Part shown: in pieces, positions 24,445 through 35,051 of the stretch | Layout of the letters: each line of letters opens with the position of its first letter | Position numbering within the stretch: the stretch's first letter is position 1 | DNA from: Thermanaerothrix daxensis | Lineage (GTDB): Bacteria; Chloroflexota; Anaerolineae; Anaerolineales; Anaerolineaceae | DNA length: 64,000 bases | Direction: 5' to 3' | Assembly: GCF_001306145.1 (NCBI RefSeq) | Contig: NZ_LGKO01000002.1 | Coordinates: 1,116,001-1,180,000 of the forward strand | The notes under the pieces: generated by a model | Told to the model about the DNA's origin: nothing | The model's input: the letters and a program-made list of their open reading frames with translations, nothing else | The model's database searches: none | Made by a program: the position numbers and the translations under genes

Positions 24445-26825
24445 ATCCGAAGATGAAAATCACCTTTTCTAGAATATTTCGCATAGCCATTACGAATTGG
24501 TTGCGCTTGGGAAAAATTCCGTATTCTGTTGTTTATTTTCTTCTACCTTTGCTTCTGTTGGGAAGAGCGCTTTGCCGGGGCAGGGTGCTTTACTGGGGAT
24601 TGCCTGTTTTGCAATTCATCCCCTGGCGAGTGTTAGCTTATGAGATGATGGAAAAGGGGATTTGGCCGCTTTGGAATCCACTTAATGGGTTGGGATCTCC
24701 TTTGCTGGCTAATTATCAACTAGCGTGGTTTTACCCCCTCTCCTGGGTTTTGGGCCTCTTTTACGGGTTAGGAGGTACGCCTTGGCTGGCATGGGGATTC
24801 ACGATGCTAGCGGCTTTTCACCTGGGATGGGCCGGATGGGGGATGGCACGGTTACTGAAGAGCCTCGGATATGGCGACTTAGCTCAGGCTATCGCTGGGA
24901 TGGCGTTTGGTTTTAGCCAGTATTTTATTGCCCGGATAAACTTTTTCAGCATGATTTGGGCGGGCGCCTGGCTGCCTTGGGTAATATGCGGTGTTGAAAA
25001 CCTGATCAATGCCCCTTCTAGGAGTGCTTTGAAATCACGGCTTCTTTCCTTGGTCTTAGTTCTGGCCATGCAGCTTCTGGCCGGTCACGCTCAGTTGACC
25101 TGGTACACCTGGCTGCTAGCAGGGGCGTGGGGGATTTTACGAGGACGACAGGTTCATGGTAGAAAATGGGGCTATTTGGTTTCGTATGGGAGCATAGCAT
25201 TGATCTGGGCAGTAGGTCTAAGCCTGGCCCAGATTTTGCCCACTGCCGAGTATTTGCTCACCTCTCAACGTTCTACCCAGGTGGATTATGAGCAGGCAAT
25301 GACCTACTCATTGTGGCCTTGGCGCCTAACCGGGTTTATAGCGCCTCATCTGTTTGGAAATCCCGGCACGGATGTATATTGGGGGTACGCCAACTATTGG
25401 GAAGATGCAATTTATATTGGTTTCTTACCCTTCCTGATGGCGTTGACAACCCTCAGAGAGGCCTTTCGAAGTTCACAGGGGGATCGCCGTAAAATCAGTC
25501 GTTCGGTAGTAAGGACAGCGTGGGGGATTGTTTTGGTCAGTATTGTGCTGGCTCTGGGTAAAAATACGCCTGTTTACCCATTCTTATATCACTACATTCC
25601 CACATTTGATATGTTCCAGGCGCCTTCACGGTGGTTGATTTGGACGATTTTTGGACTTGCGGTGCTGAGCGGCATCGGTGTAGAGAACTGGCAAAAACCA
25701 AAAGGGCGGACGCTTTATGTACTGCGACTGAGTGTTATGGCTGCGGTGGCTATCATGTTATCAGCGTGGTTGGCGCGAGAGGTACTTTCAGATCTTAAAC
25801 CCTCATTTGCGACCGCAACTTTTCAGTTTGGTCTGGTGGCATTGGGAGGTGTGGTAGTCTTGCTTGCCACACCCCAAGAATCGGCGAGATCTGGCTGGCG
25901 TTTAGGCTGGGGGTGGTCGCTCCTTGCCTGGGTAATCGTAGACATTTTGCTGGCCGCCAGGGGGTTGCTTCCTACTTTACCCATGAAAATTTATGAATCC
26001 CTGGAAAATATGTCATCTTTGCGCGCTCAAGTTGGAGAAGGCCGGCTATATCTTCCAGAGGAGGAAGAGTATGTGCTGAAATTTAAGGACTTTTTCCGCT
26101 TTGATCGTTATGCGGTTGAGGAAAAGTGGCAAGAATTACGGTATTCCTTATTGCCAAATTTGAATTTATTAGAATCCATCGCAAGTCTGAATAACTTCGA
26201 TCCGTTGCTGCCAGGGTGCTATGTTGCGTTGATGAATGAGATCGAAGCCCAGCCTGAGACCATTAAGACGGCTTGGTTGCAGGATCTCAATGTTTCGCTC
26301 ATCGAACAGCGAGATGAGCGCCTTCAGAGAGTTTCTTATCGGCAGTTAGCTGCCAAAGGACGATGGCAGTGGTTTACTTGTGTGAAAATGGAACCAACCT
26401 TGTTCTCGGTGTTGACGGCGCTAAGGGGTATGATAAACTCAGATACACGTTGTATGATTCTTACCGGTACTCAGCAGAATCTGGAAACAACATGGCCCGC
26501 TTCAGAGGCAAGGGTTGTTTGGGTGGCTGATCAGCCCAATTCCATGCTTTTAGAAGTGGAGACCTCTGGGCCAGGATGGCTAAGGTTATCCGTCCTATGG
26601 TATCCTGGCTGGAAAGTTGTTGTGGATGGCATTTCTCGGGAACCCCTACGGGCGGATGGATGCCTGCAGGCTGTATGGCTTACCTCGGGCAAGCATAGTG
26701 TGCAATTTGTTTATGATCCGCTTTCGTTCAAAATAGGCGCTTGGGGAAGCCTTCTAGCCTGGATAATGTGGATAACTCTAGGACTGAAAAGCCTGAGGAA
26801 CCAGGGACTGAGAAAGGGGTCATGA
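24441..26825 (+). CDS. YfhO-family membrane protein
   Basis: A 794-residue protein. The opening loop has [32 protein letters not shown], the best YfhO signature of the three, and the C-terminus has [19 protein letters not shown], again the YPGW...DG motif. Between them are about 12 membrane helices. A longer frame from 24390 is not used; ATG 24441 overlaps the previous stop codon (ATGA). The three proteins in this run share layout, suggesting successive or alternative glycosyl transfers to a surface polymer. MoxR follows 1 base after the stop. Confidence 0.82.
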   Translation: MNPKMKITFSRIFRIAITNWLRLGKIPYSVVYFLLPLLLLGRALCRGRVLYWGLPVLQFIPWRVLAYEMMEKGIWPLWNPLNGLGSPLLANYQLAWFYPLSWVLGLFYGLGGTPWLAWGFTMLAAFHLGWAGWGMARLLKSLGYGDLAQAIAGMAFGFSQYFIARINFFSMIWAGAWLPWVICGVENLINAPSRSALKSRLLSLVLVLAMQLLAGHAQLTWYTWLLAGAWGILRGRQVHGRKWGYLVSYGSIALIWAVGLSLAQILPTAEYLLTSQRSTQVDYEQAMTYSLWPWRLTGFIAPHLFGNPGTDVYWGYANYWEDAIYIGFLPFLMALTTLREAFRSSQGDRRKISRSVVRTAWGIVLVSIVLALGKNTPVYPFLYHYIPTFDMFQAPSRWLIWTIFGLAVLSGIGVENWQKPKGRTLYVLRLSVMAAVAIMLSAWLAREVLSDLKPSFATATFQFGLVALGGVVVLLATPQESARSGWRLGWGWSLLAWVIVDILLAARGLLPTLPMKIYESLENMSSLRAQVGEGRLYLPEEEEYVLKFKDFFRFDRYAVEEKWQELRYSLLPNLNLLESIASLNNFDPLLPGCYVALMNEIEAQPETIKTAWLQDLNVSLIEQRDERLQRVSYRQLAAKGRWQWFTCVKMEPTLFSVLTALRGMINSDTRCMILTGTQQNLETTWPASEARVVWVADQPNSMLLEVETSGPGWLRLSVLWYPGWKVVVDGISREPLRADGCLQAVWLTSGKHSVQFVYDPLSFKIGAWGSLLAWIMWITLGLKSLRNQGLRKGS

Positions 26826-26826
26826 T

Positions 26827-27804
26827 ATGGAAACGGCTGCGGAAAGAGTTCAGCAGTTTGCTGATAAATTGCTGGCAAATCTGGAAAAAGTGATCGTGGG
26901 TAAACGTCAGACGCTGGAACTGGTAGTTATTGGGCTTTTGTGCCAGGGACACTTACTTATAGACGATGTGCCAGGAGTGGGGAAAACTATCCTGGCACGG
27001 AGTCTGGCTAAGTCCCTGGGTTGCGCTTTCAGTCGTATTCAATTTACGCCTGATATGTTACCCAGTGATGTGACGGGGGTTTCAATTTTCAATCAGGTGA
27101 CGCGGCAATTTGAATTTCGTCCTGGACCGATTGTGGCGCAGGTAGTGTTAGCTGATGAGATTAATCGCGCCACCCCCAAGACCCAATCCGCCTTGTTGGA
27201 GGCCATGGAGGAACGCCAGATTACTGTGGATGGGGTCACGCATCTTTTACCACAACCCTTTATGGTTTTGGGGACCCAAAATCCCATTGAGTATGAGGGC
27301 ACCTTTCCCCTGCCTGAGGCTCAATTGGATCGCTTCCTGATGCGAATTCGAATTGGTTACCCAGCATTAACGGATGAAATCCGGATTCTGGAATTGCAAC
27401 AACTGCGCCATCCGTTGTTGGATTTACAACCGGTTGCCAGCGCGGAAGAGGTTCTGGAGGCTCAGGAAGCGGTTAAAACCATATATGTCTCCCCGGCTGT
27501 ATCGCGATACATTGTGGAAGTGGTACGGGCTACTCGTGAACATAGCGATGTTTATCTTGGTGCCAGCCCACGGGGTAGTTTGGGGCTGTACCGTGCTGGT
27601 CAGGCACGGGCCGCCATAAAGGGACGTGATTACGTTCTTCCGGATGACATTAAGGCATTGGCCGAACACGTGCTGGCACATCGCGTGATCATTCAACCTG
27701 CTGCCAGGCTTAAGGATCTAACCGCTGAACAGATCTTGCGGGAAATTCTGATGACCCTGCCCGTGCCAGGCGGGAGTGTTGTGCAAAGGTTACAAAGCGA
27801 ATGA
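26827..27804 (+). CDS. MoxR family AAA+ ATPase
   Basis: A 325-residue AAA+ ATPase of the MoxR type. Walker A is in [16 protein letters not shown], Walker B in [24 protein letters not shown], the sensor region is [23 protein letters not shown], and the C-terminal lid contains [18 protein letters not shown]. MoxR proteins act as chaperone-like ATPases that activate partner complexes and are usually paired with DUF58 and VWA proteins. Here DUF58 overlaps the end by 4 bases. It follows the YfhO-like genes by 1 base, so it is probably in the same transcript. Confidence 0.93.
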   Translation: METAAERVQQFADKLLANLEKVIVGKRQTLELVVIGLLCQGHLLIDDVPGVGKTILARSLAKSLGCAFSRIQFTPDMLPSDVTGVSIFNQVTRQFEFRPGPIVAQVVLADEINRATPKTQSALLEAMEERQITVDGVTHLLPQPFMVLGTQNPIEYEGTFPLPEAQLDRFLMRIRIGYPALTDEIRILELQQLRHPLLDLQPVASAEEVLEAQEAVKTIYVSPAVSRYIVEVVRATREHSDVYLGASPRGSLGLYRAGQARAAIKGRDYVLPDDIKALAEHVLAHRVIIQPAARLKDLTAEQILREILMTLPVPGGSVVQRLQSE

Positions 27805-29093
27805 TTGTCCGCCGGACTTCCTTGTTCTTTTTGGGCCTGCTGGTTGTTGTGATCATTGCGCTATTTGTGGGTGGGGGTGCTACTGCACGCATTTACTTTC
27901 GTTTAGCCTATGGGATTGGTCTCCTATTGGCTTTTTCCTGGATCTGGACTTCAAGAGTCCTCCGTCACGTTGAAGTTAACCGACATGCTCGGAGTCTCCG
28001 ATATCAGGTGGGGCAAACTTTTGAAGAGCGTTTTGAGATACGTAATCGGGGTCGGCTGCGGATTATCTGGTTAGAGGTACGCGATCTTTCACCCCTACCG
28101 GGCAAAAACTTTTCTCGCGTGCTTTCAGAAATTGGGGGTGGCGAGGAGCGCTTCTTTGTAACCCGGACCATATTGCGTCGTCGAGGGGCTTTTCCGCTTG
28201 GCCCCACAATGTTGGTATCAGGGGATCCTTTTGGTCTGTTCGCCACTCGGCGCGAGTTTCCGGCGGCAAGAACATTGCTGGTTCTGCCCTATATGGTGGA
28301 GATTGCATCTTTTCCTGCTCCTCTCGGGAGGTTGCCAGGAGGGCGAGCGCTTCAACGACGTAGCACAGAAGTGACCCCTTATGCGGCAGGGGTACGGGAG
28401 TATTTACCCGGAGATCCCCTTAATCGCATTCATTGGCGCAGCACTGCCCGTCATGAACGGTTAATGGTCAAGGAATTTGAACAAGACCCCTATGCAGATG
28501 TGTGGCTTTTCTTAGATGCCTGTATGACGGCTCACATTTCCCGGGAGGATACCATTGCTTTGCGGGGGCAACCCTTCTGGATTTGGATGCAACGTCTAGA
28601 AGCCGTGCTCCCGCCAAGTACGTTTGAGTATGCAGTGGCTGCGACGGCCTCTGTGGGGCAATATTACTTGCGGCATGGGCGGGCGGTAGGGTTAGCCTGT
28701 GCCAGTCAATCTCTCAGTGTTTTGCCAGCCGAACGCGGTGAACGCCAGTTGGATAAACTCCTGGAGATGCTGGCTTTCGTCCAACCGAATGGACGTTTAC
28801 CGTTGCTGGGATTGGTGCAAACCCAGGCGAGTTTCCTGGTGCGGGGCACAACGGTGGTGGTGATTACTGCCGCTAATGAGTGGGAAGTTGCCCTGGCTGT
28901 TGAAGAACTACTTCGGCGCGATCTTAACCCCATCCTGATTGTGGTGGATCGCACCTCTTTTGGGGGGCCGGGCGATATAATTCCCCTCCGCGAGCAAGTT
29001 CAGGCATTGGGAGTGCCTGTCTTCACACTCCGCAAGGATGAAGACCTGCGGACTGCGCTTGAATCCCATTTACCAGGGGGGCAGGGCCTTTAG
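27801..29093 (+). CDS. DUF58 (MoxR-associated) membrane-anchored protein
   Basis: A 430-residue protein with two adjacent N-terminal membrane helices (about 8-50), a beta-rich region, and the DUF58 signature near 195-230: [39 protein letters not shown]. The C-terminal half resembles a von Willebrand-like fold. DUF58 proteins partner MoxR ATPases; their substrates are mostly unknown. The ATG overlaps the moxR stop (ATGA). A hairpin terminator follows directly, ending the operon that begins at the YfhO-like genes. No VWA-domain or transglutaminase gene follows. Confidence 0.92.
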   Translation: MIVRRTSLFFLGLLVVVIIALFVGGGATARIYFRLAYGIGLLLAFSWIWTSRVLRHVEVNRHARSLRYQVGQTFEERFEIRNRGRLRIIWLEVRDLSPLPGKNFSRVLSEIGGGEERFFVTRTILRRRGAFPLGPTMLVSGDPFGLFATRREFPAARTLLVLPYMVEIASFPAPLGRLPGGRALQRRSTEVTPYAAGVREYLPGDPLNRIHWRSTARHERLMVKEFEQDPYADVWLFLDACMTAHISREDTIALRGQPFWIWMQRLEAVLPPSTFEYAVAATASVGQYYLRHGRAVGLACASQSLSVLPAERGERQLDKLLEMLAFVQPNGRLPLLGLVQTQASFLVRGTTVVVITAANEWEVALAVEELLRRDLNPILIVVDRTSFGGPGDIIPLREQVQALGVPVFTLRKDEDLRTALESHLPGGQGL

Positions 29094-29094
29094 T

Positions 29095-29119
29095 TTTGGG
29101 ACACCAATGTTCCCAAAAA
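29095..29119. terminator. Hairpin between convergent DUF58 and CDGSH genes
   Basis: TTTTGGGA (29095-29102) pairs perfectly with TCCCAAAA (29112-29119), flanked by A/T-rich sequence on both sides. It can serve as a bidirectional terminator, and the only non-coding gap between the two operons is this element. Confidence 0.7.
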
Positions 29120-29329
29120 TTAATTATTTTGATCCGTTGATTGAGAGGTTTCCCTGGGAGCGTGAACAATAACGGGGCCGACTTCACTCTCCAGAGTTTT
29201 ATGGGTACCATCACAGAATGGGAATTGCTTGGATTTGAAACACCGGCAGAGGGCGACCACTTCTCCGGCTTCTAAATGTACTGTTGTGCGAAGATGACCA
29301 GCTCGATTCTCGGTTGTATGCTCAGCCAT
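29120..29329 (-). CDS. CDGSH-type iron-sulfur protein
   Basis: A 69-residue protein with the complete CDGSH motif: LCRCFKSKQFPFCDGTH supplies the three cysteines and the histidine (Cys28, Cys30, Cys39 and His43) that bind a 2Fe-2S cluster. Single-domain CDGSH proteins of this size are soluble and proposed to act in redox or iron-sulfur handling. ATG 29329 is preferred because AAGGAGGT is 8 bases upstream; a longer TTG frame from 29350 would include the ribosome-binding site itself. It lies 26 bases downstream of the Mog-type gene. Confidence 0.88.
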   Translation of the reverse strand: MAEHTTENRAGHLRTTVHLEAGEVVALCRCFKSKQFPFCDGTHKTLESEVGPVIVHAPRETSQSTDQNN

Positions 29330-29355
29330 CGGGTACAAACCTCCTTGCAAGGGAA

Positions 29356-29871
29356 CTAAGCGGGGATATGATGGCCTTTTTCAGCCTCTGGGTTTTCTCG
29401 GATTAGAGCGATAGCATGGGGCAGAGCTGGAAGCACTGTTTCTAAATTCTCAAGCGCCCCTTTGGGGCTGCCAGGCAAATTAATAATTAGTGTTCGTTTA
29501 CGGATCCCGGCCATTGCTCGAGAAAGCATGGCGTGGGGGGTGATTTGAAGGCTGGCCGTGCGCATGGCTTCTGCTATTCCGGGCAAGGGACGTTCAAGAA
29601 TGCTTTGGGTGGCTTCGGGGGTAACGTCTCTTGGGCTCACGCCTGTCCCCCCGGTGGTTAATATCAGGTCTGCCACATCCTCATCGCACCATTGTTGGAG
29701 TTTTTGGCGAATCATTTCCATGTCATCTGGGACCAGCGCTGTCGCGGTGACCTGCCAACCCAAACTGCGCATGCGTTGTTCTAACTGAGGACCTGAGGTA
29801 TCAGGACGCTCTCCGCGATAGGAGCGATCGGAGATGGTCAGGATGGCCACTCGAGGTTGCGAATCGGTCAT
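29356..29871 (-). CDS. MogA/MoaB family molybdenum cofactor biosynthesis protein
   Basis: A 171-residue protein of the MogA/MoaB fold, which adenylylates molybdopterin before metal insertion. Family signatures: ILTISDRSYRGERPDTSGPQL at the N-terminus, LTTGGTGVSPRDVTPEATQSIL in the middle (substrate-binding GGTG), and LIINLPGSPKGALENLETVLPALPHA at the C-terminus. No other moa, mob or moe gene is in the window. Its start overlaps the stop of the receiver gene by 4 bases (ATGA). Confidence 0.92.
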   Translation of the reverse strand: MTDSQPRVAILTISDRSYRGERPDTSGPQLEQRMRSLGWQVTATALVPDDMEMIRQKLQQWCDEDVADLILTTGGTGVSPRDVTPEATQSILERPLPGIAEAMRTASLQITPHAMLSRAMAGIRKRTLIINLPGSPKGALENLETVLPALPHAIALIRENPEAEKGHHIPA

Positions 29872-30239
29872 AGAGAATCCCGTGCGTTCAGTTTCTGGAT
29901 GAGATAGAACAGTTGTTGGGGTGCAAAGGGTTTCAGGAGAAATGCATCGGCACCGGCCAGTTCCGATTCTAGCCCCAAGTCTTCTCCGGATGTCAAAATG
30001 ACCTTGGGTCGCCGATTGGGATCTAACTGCTGTAGGGAAGCCAGAACGTCGAAGCCGCTGAATTCCTGCAAGTGAGCATCGAGGATCATAAGGGGTGGGT
30101 GCTCCGCCTGAACAAGGCTCAGGATGCTCTGAGGATTTGGAGCGGGTGGTATAATGACGTAATAGCCTTCCATTTCAAGCAGTGTGCGCAATAACTGGCG
30201 CGTGTGGGTGTGATCTTCGACGAGAAGTATTTTTATCAT
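29868..30239 (-). CDS. Stand-alone response regulator receiver
   Basis: A 123-residue protein that consists of one CheY-like receiver domain: acidic pocket in LLVED (Glu8, Asp9), phosphorylation site Asp54 in MILDAHL, threonine/serine in ILTSGED and the conserved lysine in LLKPFAP. There is no output domain. ATG 30239 is preceded by AGGAGG; a longer frame from 30314 lies inside lon. No histidine kinase is next to it, so the partner is unknown. It lies 7 bases downstream of lon, in the lon-receiver-mog run. Confidence 0.88.
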   Translation of the reverse strand: MIKILLVEDHTHTRQLLRTLLEMEGYYVIIPPAPNPQSILSLVQAEHPPLMILDAHLQEFSGFDVLASLQQLDPNRRPKVILTSGEDLGLESELAGADAFLLKPFAPQQLFYLIQKLNARDSL

Positions 30240-30246
30240 GGGCCTC

Positions 30247-32820
30247 CTAAGATGCCGGAGAGGAGGCGGGTTCGGCGACGGCTTGCTCAAGGGCATGCTG
30301 GAGTACCTCATCAACGGTCTCTACCAGCACGAAGTCAATAGCCTGGCGGATTTCTTCACTCAGGTCTTCAAGGTCTCCTTCGTTGTCCTTAGGTAGGATA
30401 ACCGTTTTAAGCCCGGCACGATGTGCGGCCAACACCTTTTCCTTGATGCCGCCAACTGGCAAAACCTGGCCACGCAGGGTAATTTCTCCGGTCATGCCCA
30501 CGTCGTGCCGTACCAGCCGCCCCGTGAGGAGGGAAACCAAGGCCGTAGCAATGGTCACCCCCGCTGAAGGACCATCTTTGGGTTGGGCACCGGCAGGTAC
30601 ATGAAGGTGAATATCGGATTTCTCGAATATATCGGGATCAATGCCCAGTTCTACAGCATGAGAGCGGACATACGAGAGGGCGGCTTGAGCCGATTCTTGC
30701 ATCACCTTCCCCACAGAACCGGTGGTGATGAAGCCCTTACTGCCCGGCATCCGCGTGGCTTCCACGAAGAGAATTTCACCTCCCACGGGGGTCCAGGCTA
30801 ATCCAATGGCAACGCCGGGGATTTCCGTCCGACGGATGATTTCCTGGGTGGCCAGGTACTTTGGCCGACCCAAAAACTCACGTACCCGCTCCGGGTCTAC
30901 GCGCACCTGAGTTGCCTTGCCTTCTGTTATTTGGACGGCTACTTTCCGACAAACACCGCCAATCTCGCGTTCCAGATTGCGCACCCCAGCCTCACGCGTG
31001 TAATGGCGAATGATGTTCAAAATGGCTTCGTCCGTGAACTCGATCTCCTCGGGTTTCAGGCCGTTTTCGCGAATTTGGCGTGGGATGAGATAGTAACGGG
31101 CAATGTTTAACTTCTCGTTCTCGGTATACCCTGATAGTTGAATGACCTCCATGCGATCAAGCAAAGGAGCCGGAATGGTTTCAAGAGTGTTGGCGGTGGT
31201 GATAAACATGACCTGGGAAAGGTCGAAGGCAACTTCGATGTAGTTATCCCGGAATTCGGCGTTTTGCTCGGGATCAAGCACTTCTAACAAGGCGGAAGCC
31301 GGGTCACCCCGGAAGTCGACGCCGAGTTTATCAATTTCATCCAGCATGAAAACAGGATTGCGCGACTCCACCCGTCGCAAAGCCTGGATGATGCGTCCGG
31401 GCATTGCCCCAATATACGTTCGGCGGTGACCACGGATCTCTGCTTCATCCCGCATCCCCCCCAGCGAAATACGCACAAATTTGCGTCCAAGGGCGCGGGC
31501 GATGGATTGTCCTAGAGATGTTTTGCCAACACCGGGAGGCCCCACAAAGCACAGGATCACCCCTTCGCGTTCCCGGCGGATATAGTCGGTAGAATCCTCG
31601 GCTTGCAGGGCTTCACGTCGATCCTGGCGCAATTTACGCACGGCCAGAAACTCCAGGATGCGCTCTTTGATGTCTTCCAATCCGTAGTGATCTTCATCCA
31701 ATACCCGACGCGCATTTTGAATATCCAGGTTGTCAGGGGTGGTAATTGACCAGGGCAGAGAAACCAACCAATCCAGATATGTGCGGATAACACCGTATTC
31801 AGCAGCGGCCGTAGGAAGTTTAGCCAGGCGATCCAGTTCACGCCGAGCCTGTTTTTCGGCTTCTTCGGGCATTTTGGCCGCTTCAATACGTTTTCGAAAT
31901 TCCTCAATTTCCGCCGCCTGTTCGTCCCCCTCGCCCAGTTCGCGTTGAATGGCCTTTAATTGCTCTCGCAAGAAGTACTCGCGCTGTACTTTGTCAATTT
32001 CTGAACGGGCTTCTTTCTGGATTTTCTGGCTTAATTCTAGAACTTCAATTTCGCGTGCCAGGATGGTTACCAATTTCTGGAGCTTTTCGCTGATACGATT
32101 GAGTTCCAAAATTTCCTGGGCATCGTTGATATCCATACGCTGGATATTCGCAATGTTGTAAACCAGTTGGAGCGGATCGGGAATGGCGGCTATGGTGGCA
32201 ACCAGTTCGCGCGGTATGGAGGGAATCAGTTCAGCCATGCGCATGAACTGCTCGCGCACATTGCGTTCCAGCGCTTCGACTTGCAGGCCCGTTTCCAGAA
32301 TTTCGGGGAGGACCTCAACTCTGGCCATTAAGTAAGGTTCGGTGGTGGTGAATTCAGTGATACGAAAACGAACCAGTCCTTGAACCAGAAGACGGATGGT
32401 GCCATCAGGTGCCCGAAACATGCGATGGATGATAGCGGCGGTTCCCACCTGGAATAGATGTTCTGGGCCTGGGGTTTCAATATCAAAAACCTTGGATGCC
32501 ACCAGACCAAAGAGGCGCTCACCGGCTACAATATCGTCTATTAGGCGGATACTGCGGGGTTGACCGATGGTAAGCGGCACCATGGTCTGGGGATATACCA
32601 CCAATCCCCGCAGCGGTAGGATGGGAAGAATTTCAGGGAGCTTAAGCATCCCCTCTCCGCTATTTTGAGCCTGGGGGTCGGAAGAGGAGCTGGTAGGCGG
32701 CTCGTTGGAAGGGTTGAGATCATCGGGGGGCAAGAGGATTTCCTGAAGGTCCTCTTCCGAGTCAAAATTGTCTGCGTATTCTTCCCAGGGTCTGAAGGTG
32801 GACCAGCGGTAGGCTCCCAT
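30247..32820 (-). CDS. lon: ATP-dependent Lon protease
   Basis: An 857-residue LonA-type protease that degrades damaged or regulatory proteins in the cytoplasm. An acidic N-terminal extension of about 60 residues precedes the LON substrate-binding domain ([19 protein letters not shown]), followed by a coiled-coil region, the AAA+ module ([11 protein letters not shown], then [19 protein letters not shown]), and the protease domain with the catalytic dyad Ser752 (PKDGPSAG) and Lys795 (GGIKEK). ATG 32820 is chosen: GAAGGGTGA is 8 bases upstream. A GTG at 32832 overlapping the hsp20 stop is an alternative. Downstream of hsp20, so a proteostasis operon. Confidence 0.95.
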   Translation of the reverse strand: MGAYRWSTFRPWEEYADNFDSEEDLQEILLPPDDLNPSNEPPTSSSSDPQAQNSGEGMLKLPEILPILPLRGLVVYPQTMVPLTIGQPRSIRLIDDIVAGERLFGLVASKVFDIETPGPEHLFQVGTAAIIHRMFRAPDGTIRLLVQGLVRFRITEFTTTEPYLMARVEVLPEILETGLQVEALERNVREQFMRMAELIPSIPRELVATIAAIPDPLQLVYNIANIQRMDINDAQEILELNRISEKLQKLVTILAREIEVLELSQKIQKEARSEIDKVQREYFLREQLKAIQRELGEGDEQAAEIEEFRKRIEAAKMPEEAEKQARRELDRLAKLPTAAAEYGVIRTYLDWLVSLPWSITTPDNLDIQNARRVLDEDHYGLEDIKERILEFLAVRKLRQDRREALQAEDSTDYIRREREGVILCFVGPPGVGKTSLGQSIARALGRKFVRISLGGMRDEAEIRGHRRTYIGAMPGRIIQALRRVESRNPVFMLDEIDKLGVDFRGDPASALLEVLDPEQNAEFRDNYIEVAFDLSQVMFITTANTLETIPAPLLDRMEVIQLSGYTENEKLNIARYYLIPRQIRENGLKPEEIEFTDEAILNIIRHYTREAGVRNLEREIGGVCRKVAVQITEGKATQVRVDPERVREFLGRPKYLATQEIIRRTEIPGVAIGLAWTPVGGEILFVEATRMPGSKGFITTGSVGKVMQESAQAALSYVRSHAVELGIDPDIFEKSDIHLHVPAGAQPKDGPSAGVTIATALVSLLTGRLVRHDVGMTGEITLRGQVLPVGGIKEKVLAAHRAGLKTVILPKDNEGDLEDLSEEIRQAIDFVLVETVDEVLQHALEQAVAEPASSPAS

Positions 32821-32828
32821 GGTTAGTA

Positions 32829-33257
32829 TCACCCTTCGGATGTAATCTCGATGGACTTGGGCTGACGTTTGGGCAACTCAATACGCAGAAAGCCATTTTC
32901 GTAAGTTGCCGTGATCTTGTCCAAATCGATCGGTGTAAGGATTTCAACTTCGGTAGCAAATTCACCAAATGGGATTTCCATTTGGTGAACAGCCCGGCGC
33001 TCGTCCAGGGGTTGAGAACGGACTCCTGAGACGCTCAATCGGTTACGGTCGAATGAAACCATGAAATCCTTTTCATGCATTCCAGCAATTTCAATGAGAA
33101 CTACAATTCTGTCCTCCATTTCGTAGATATCTGTGGGTGGGCGCCAGGCACGAGAATGAATCGTAAAGTGGTAGGACACCCCACGAGCAATCAACAGAAG
33201 AGTCTCACTCTCGGTTGAGGGTTTATGTGGGCTCGAGCGAAAAACAATCGGGATCAT
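32829..33257 (-). CDS. Hsp20 (alpha-crystallin) small heat-shock protein
   Basis: A 142-residue protein with an alpha-crystallin domain: [33 protein letters not shown], then [37 protein letters not shown], the family's final strands. The C-terminal tail lacks a clear IxI motif, since it ends [11 protein letters not shown] (with IEI at the end, a plausible variant). Small heat-shock proteins hold unfolded proteins. It overlaps or abuts lon by its stop codon, so both are probably expressed together. A AAAGGAT lies before the start. Confidence 0.9.
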   Translation of the reverse strand: MIPIVFRSSPHKPSTESETLLLIARGVSYHFTIHSRAWRPPTDIYEMEDRIVVLIEIAGMHEKDFMVSFDRNRLSVSGVRSQPLDERRAVHQMEIPFGEFATEVEILTPIDLDKITATYENGFLRIELPKRQPKSIEITSEG

Positions 33258-33287
33258 GGTGAAATCCTTTCCGTGGCAAAAAGAGCC

Positions 33288-33830
33288 TTACGAGGTCACC
33301 AGGGCGGTTCTGGCTGCCTGGAGGACAGCCTCATAATCGGGTTCCTGGCCTAGCACGGGCATGTAGTCAGCATATACCACCTTGCCGTTGCGGTCAACCA
33401 CAAAGACTGCCCGACGAAGAATGCGTCTTTCTTTGATCAGGCAGCCGTATTTTTTACCAAACTCGGCATCCATATGGTCAGAAACCACAAAGACGCGGTT
33501 AATTCCCGCTGCGCCGCACCAGCGTTTTTGAGTGTATGGTAGGTCGGTACTGATGACAATGACCACAATGTCTTCGCTGAGCGCGGTGGCTTCCTGGTTG
33601 AAACGGCGGGTCTCACGGTCACATACGGAGGTTTCCAGTGAAGGGACGGCCGCGATAATGCGCACTTTGCCCTCAGTCGAAGCAAGGATGGGAATGGGCT
33701 GCCAATCCTGAGTGTGGGCGATGAATTCTGGAGCCACATCTCCCGCCCGGACATCTGCGCCAATGATGGTGGCATCTTGTCCAGCCAGTTGAAGCACTCC
33801 CTTTCTTTCGGGCCATGTTTGGTTGTTCAT
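33288..33830 (-). CDS. tpx: Thiol peroxidase (Tpx-type peroxiredoxin)
   Basis: A 180-residue atypical two-cysteine peroxiredoxin. The peroxidatic cysteine is in VPSLETSVCDRETRRFN and the resolving cysteine in QKRWCGAAGINRV, the arrangement of Tpx proteins, which reduce lipid and organic peroxides with thioredoxin. Length is slightly above the usual 165. The start has AGAGGTG at proper distance. It lies 30 bases upstream of hsp20 in the same direction, so it may head the tpx-hsp20-lon stress cluster. Confidence 0.92.
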   Translation of the reverse strand: MNNQTWPERKGVLQLAGQDATIIGADVRAGDVAPEFIAHTQDWQPIPILASTEGKVRIIAAVPSLETSVCDRETRRFNQEATALSEDIVVIVISTDLPYTQKRWCGAAGINRVFVVSDHMDAEFGKKYGCLIKERRILRRAVFVVDRNGKVVYADYMPVLGQEPDYEAVLQAARTALVTS

Positions 33831-33880
33831 GATGCACCTCTAAAAACAAGTGATCAAGGCTTTTTCTCCAACCAATCCAG

Positions 33881-33953
33881 TGCCCCTGGTGCGACTCGAA
33901 CGCACAACCAACGGATTAGAAGTCCGCTGCTCTGTCCTTTGAGCTACAGGGGC
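33881..33953 (-). tRNA. tRNA-Arg (anticodon TCT)
   Basis: On the minus strand a full cloverleaf folds: acceptor GCCCCTG with CAGGGGC, D-stem GCTC/GAGC, anticodon stem GCGGA/TCCGT with loop CTTCTAA (anticodon TCT), T-stem GTGCG/CGCAC with TTCGAGT loop, discriminator A. The CCA end is not encoded. Reads AGA codons. Confidence 0.93.
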
Positions 33954-33978
33954 ATTGGGCTCCATGATTGCTAAAATA

Positions 33979-34008
33979 ATTCTACTGCAAGAAGGGAGTG
34001 CCGGGCAA
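33979..34008 (-). promoter_or_regulatory. Promoter of the tRNA-Arg gene
   Basis: Minus strand TTGCCC (34008-34003), an 18-base spacer and TAGAAT (33984-33979) lie upstream of the tRNA, about 25 bases from its 5' end. Moderate match to the sigma70 consensus. Confidence 0.5.
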
Positions 34009-34030
34009 GCCTTCGAAAAGAAATGGACAG

Positions 34031-34057
34031 CCGGGAGGAGGCTTTGCCTCCTCCCGG
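34031..34057. terminator. Hairpin downstream of the ABC/NEW3 operon
   Basis: CCGGGAGGAGGC pairs perfectly with GCCTCCTCCCGG around a TTT loop (12-bp stem). It lies 10 bases beyond the minus-strand permease stop. The T-rich tail is better on the plus side (TACTTTCTTTTT), but the minus exit (TGTCCATTTCTTTTC) also contains T runs. Confidence 0.7.
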
Positions 34058-34067
34058 TACTTTCTTT

Positions 34068-35051
34068 TTACGCACGAATTTCTTGTCGTTGGAAAAGAAC
34101 GTAAGCCAGAGCAAACAGGAGGATCGTTGCCGCGATTAGGCCAGTTAGATGGGGCCAAATTAGCAGAACACTCTGGTGCAGCGGTAAAGGCGTGCCCAGA
34201 ATGGCTCCTTCCAGTTGAAACGGCAAGACAAACCCTAGCGAGCGCACCGTTGGATTGAGCAGGGCGATGGCGATCTCAGCGTAAAGTGTATTGGGTGAAA
34301 TACGCGTCAGGGCTAGTTCGAGTTCTGCCTGGGCCAGTGCTTCCTGGAGGAAACCATACTGGATCGGGCGCAAGGATTGGGCAAGGAGGCTGGCCAGGAT
34401 GTTCCAGAATACGGTGAAAAATAGCCAGGTTGCAATGGCTGCCAGGGCAGCCGTGGCGGGCTGCCGGAAAACCACCGAAAACATCTGGGCGAGCACCAGC
34501 CAGATGCCACCGTAAAAAATTGTTGCCAGCAAGAACCAGAGTAAGCGCCCCACTTCCTCGCTATTAGGTGCTACTCCCAGTCCAATCAACCCCATGCCAA
34601 AAATGAGCAACCAAATCGCCGAAAAGACGAGCGCCAGCGTGAAAAGCCCTGCTAAAAACTTGCCTGACAAGAGCGCGTCGCGGTAAATGGGTTGAGCAAG
34701 AATGCGCGAAAGGGTTTTGCGGTTAAATTCCCCGTTGACAGCGTCGAACCCCAAGGCAATGGCGATCAGCGGAACCAGAAATCCCAAAAAACCGATTAAG
34801 GAAGGTAGCGGATCCTGAGATAGGGTAAATAGTTTCAGGTAGATAAAACGATCACTGCCAATTGAGGCGCGAATTTGTTGCATAGCCACGTAGACCGTCC
34901 CGCCTGCGGTAAGCAGGATCAACAGTTCCAGGATGCGCATGCGCGCGCTGGTCAAGTGATCCGCCATTTCCTTAGCCACCACTGCCCAGAGACCTGTCCA
35001 GGGAGATCCCTCGCGCAGACGTTGAATCTCGGCTCTTTCAAGCGCGGACAT
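34068..35051 (-). CDS. ABC transporter permease (ABC-2 type, NosY-like)
   Basis: About 327 residues with six membrane helices and an N-terminal cytoplasmic region. [19 protein letters not shown] at the start and the [35 protein letters not shown] stretch are typical of ABC-2/NosY-type permeases. ATG 35051 has AGGAGGTGG in front; a longer frame from 35087 is not needed. The start overlaps the ATPase gene's stop by 14 bases. With the ATPase it forms an exporter; the NEW3 protein encoded upstream in the same operon is a probable partner outside the membrane. Confidence 0.85.
   Translation of the reverse strand: MSALERAEIQRLREGSPWTGLWAVVAKEMADHLTSARMRILELLILLTAGGTVYVAMQQIRASIGSDRFIYLKLFTLSQDPLPSLIGFLGFLVPLIAIALGFDAVNGEFNRKTLSRILAQPIYRDALLSGKFLAGLFTLALVFSAIWLLIFGMGLIGLGVAPNSEEVGRLLWFLLATIFYGGIWLVLAQMFSVVFRQPATAALAAIATWLFFTVFWNILASLLAQSLRPIQYGFLQEALAQAELELALTRISPNTLYAEIAIALLNPTVRSLGFVLPFQLEGAILGTPLPLHQSVLLIWPHLTGLIAATILLFALAYVLFQRQEIRA

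Noticed and set aside
30240-30314. Longer receiver protein starting at 30314
   Set aside because: Pro/Ser-rich extension overlaps lon; AGGAGG lies directly before ATG 30239.
32821-32832. GTG 32832 as lon start
   Set aside because: Possible because it overlaps the hsp20 stop, but ATG 32820 has a better-placed ribosome-binding site. Kept as alternative only.
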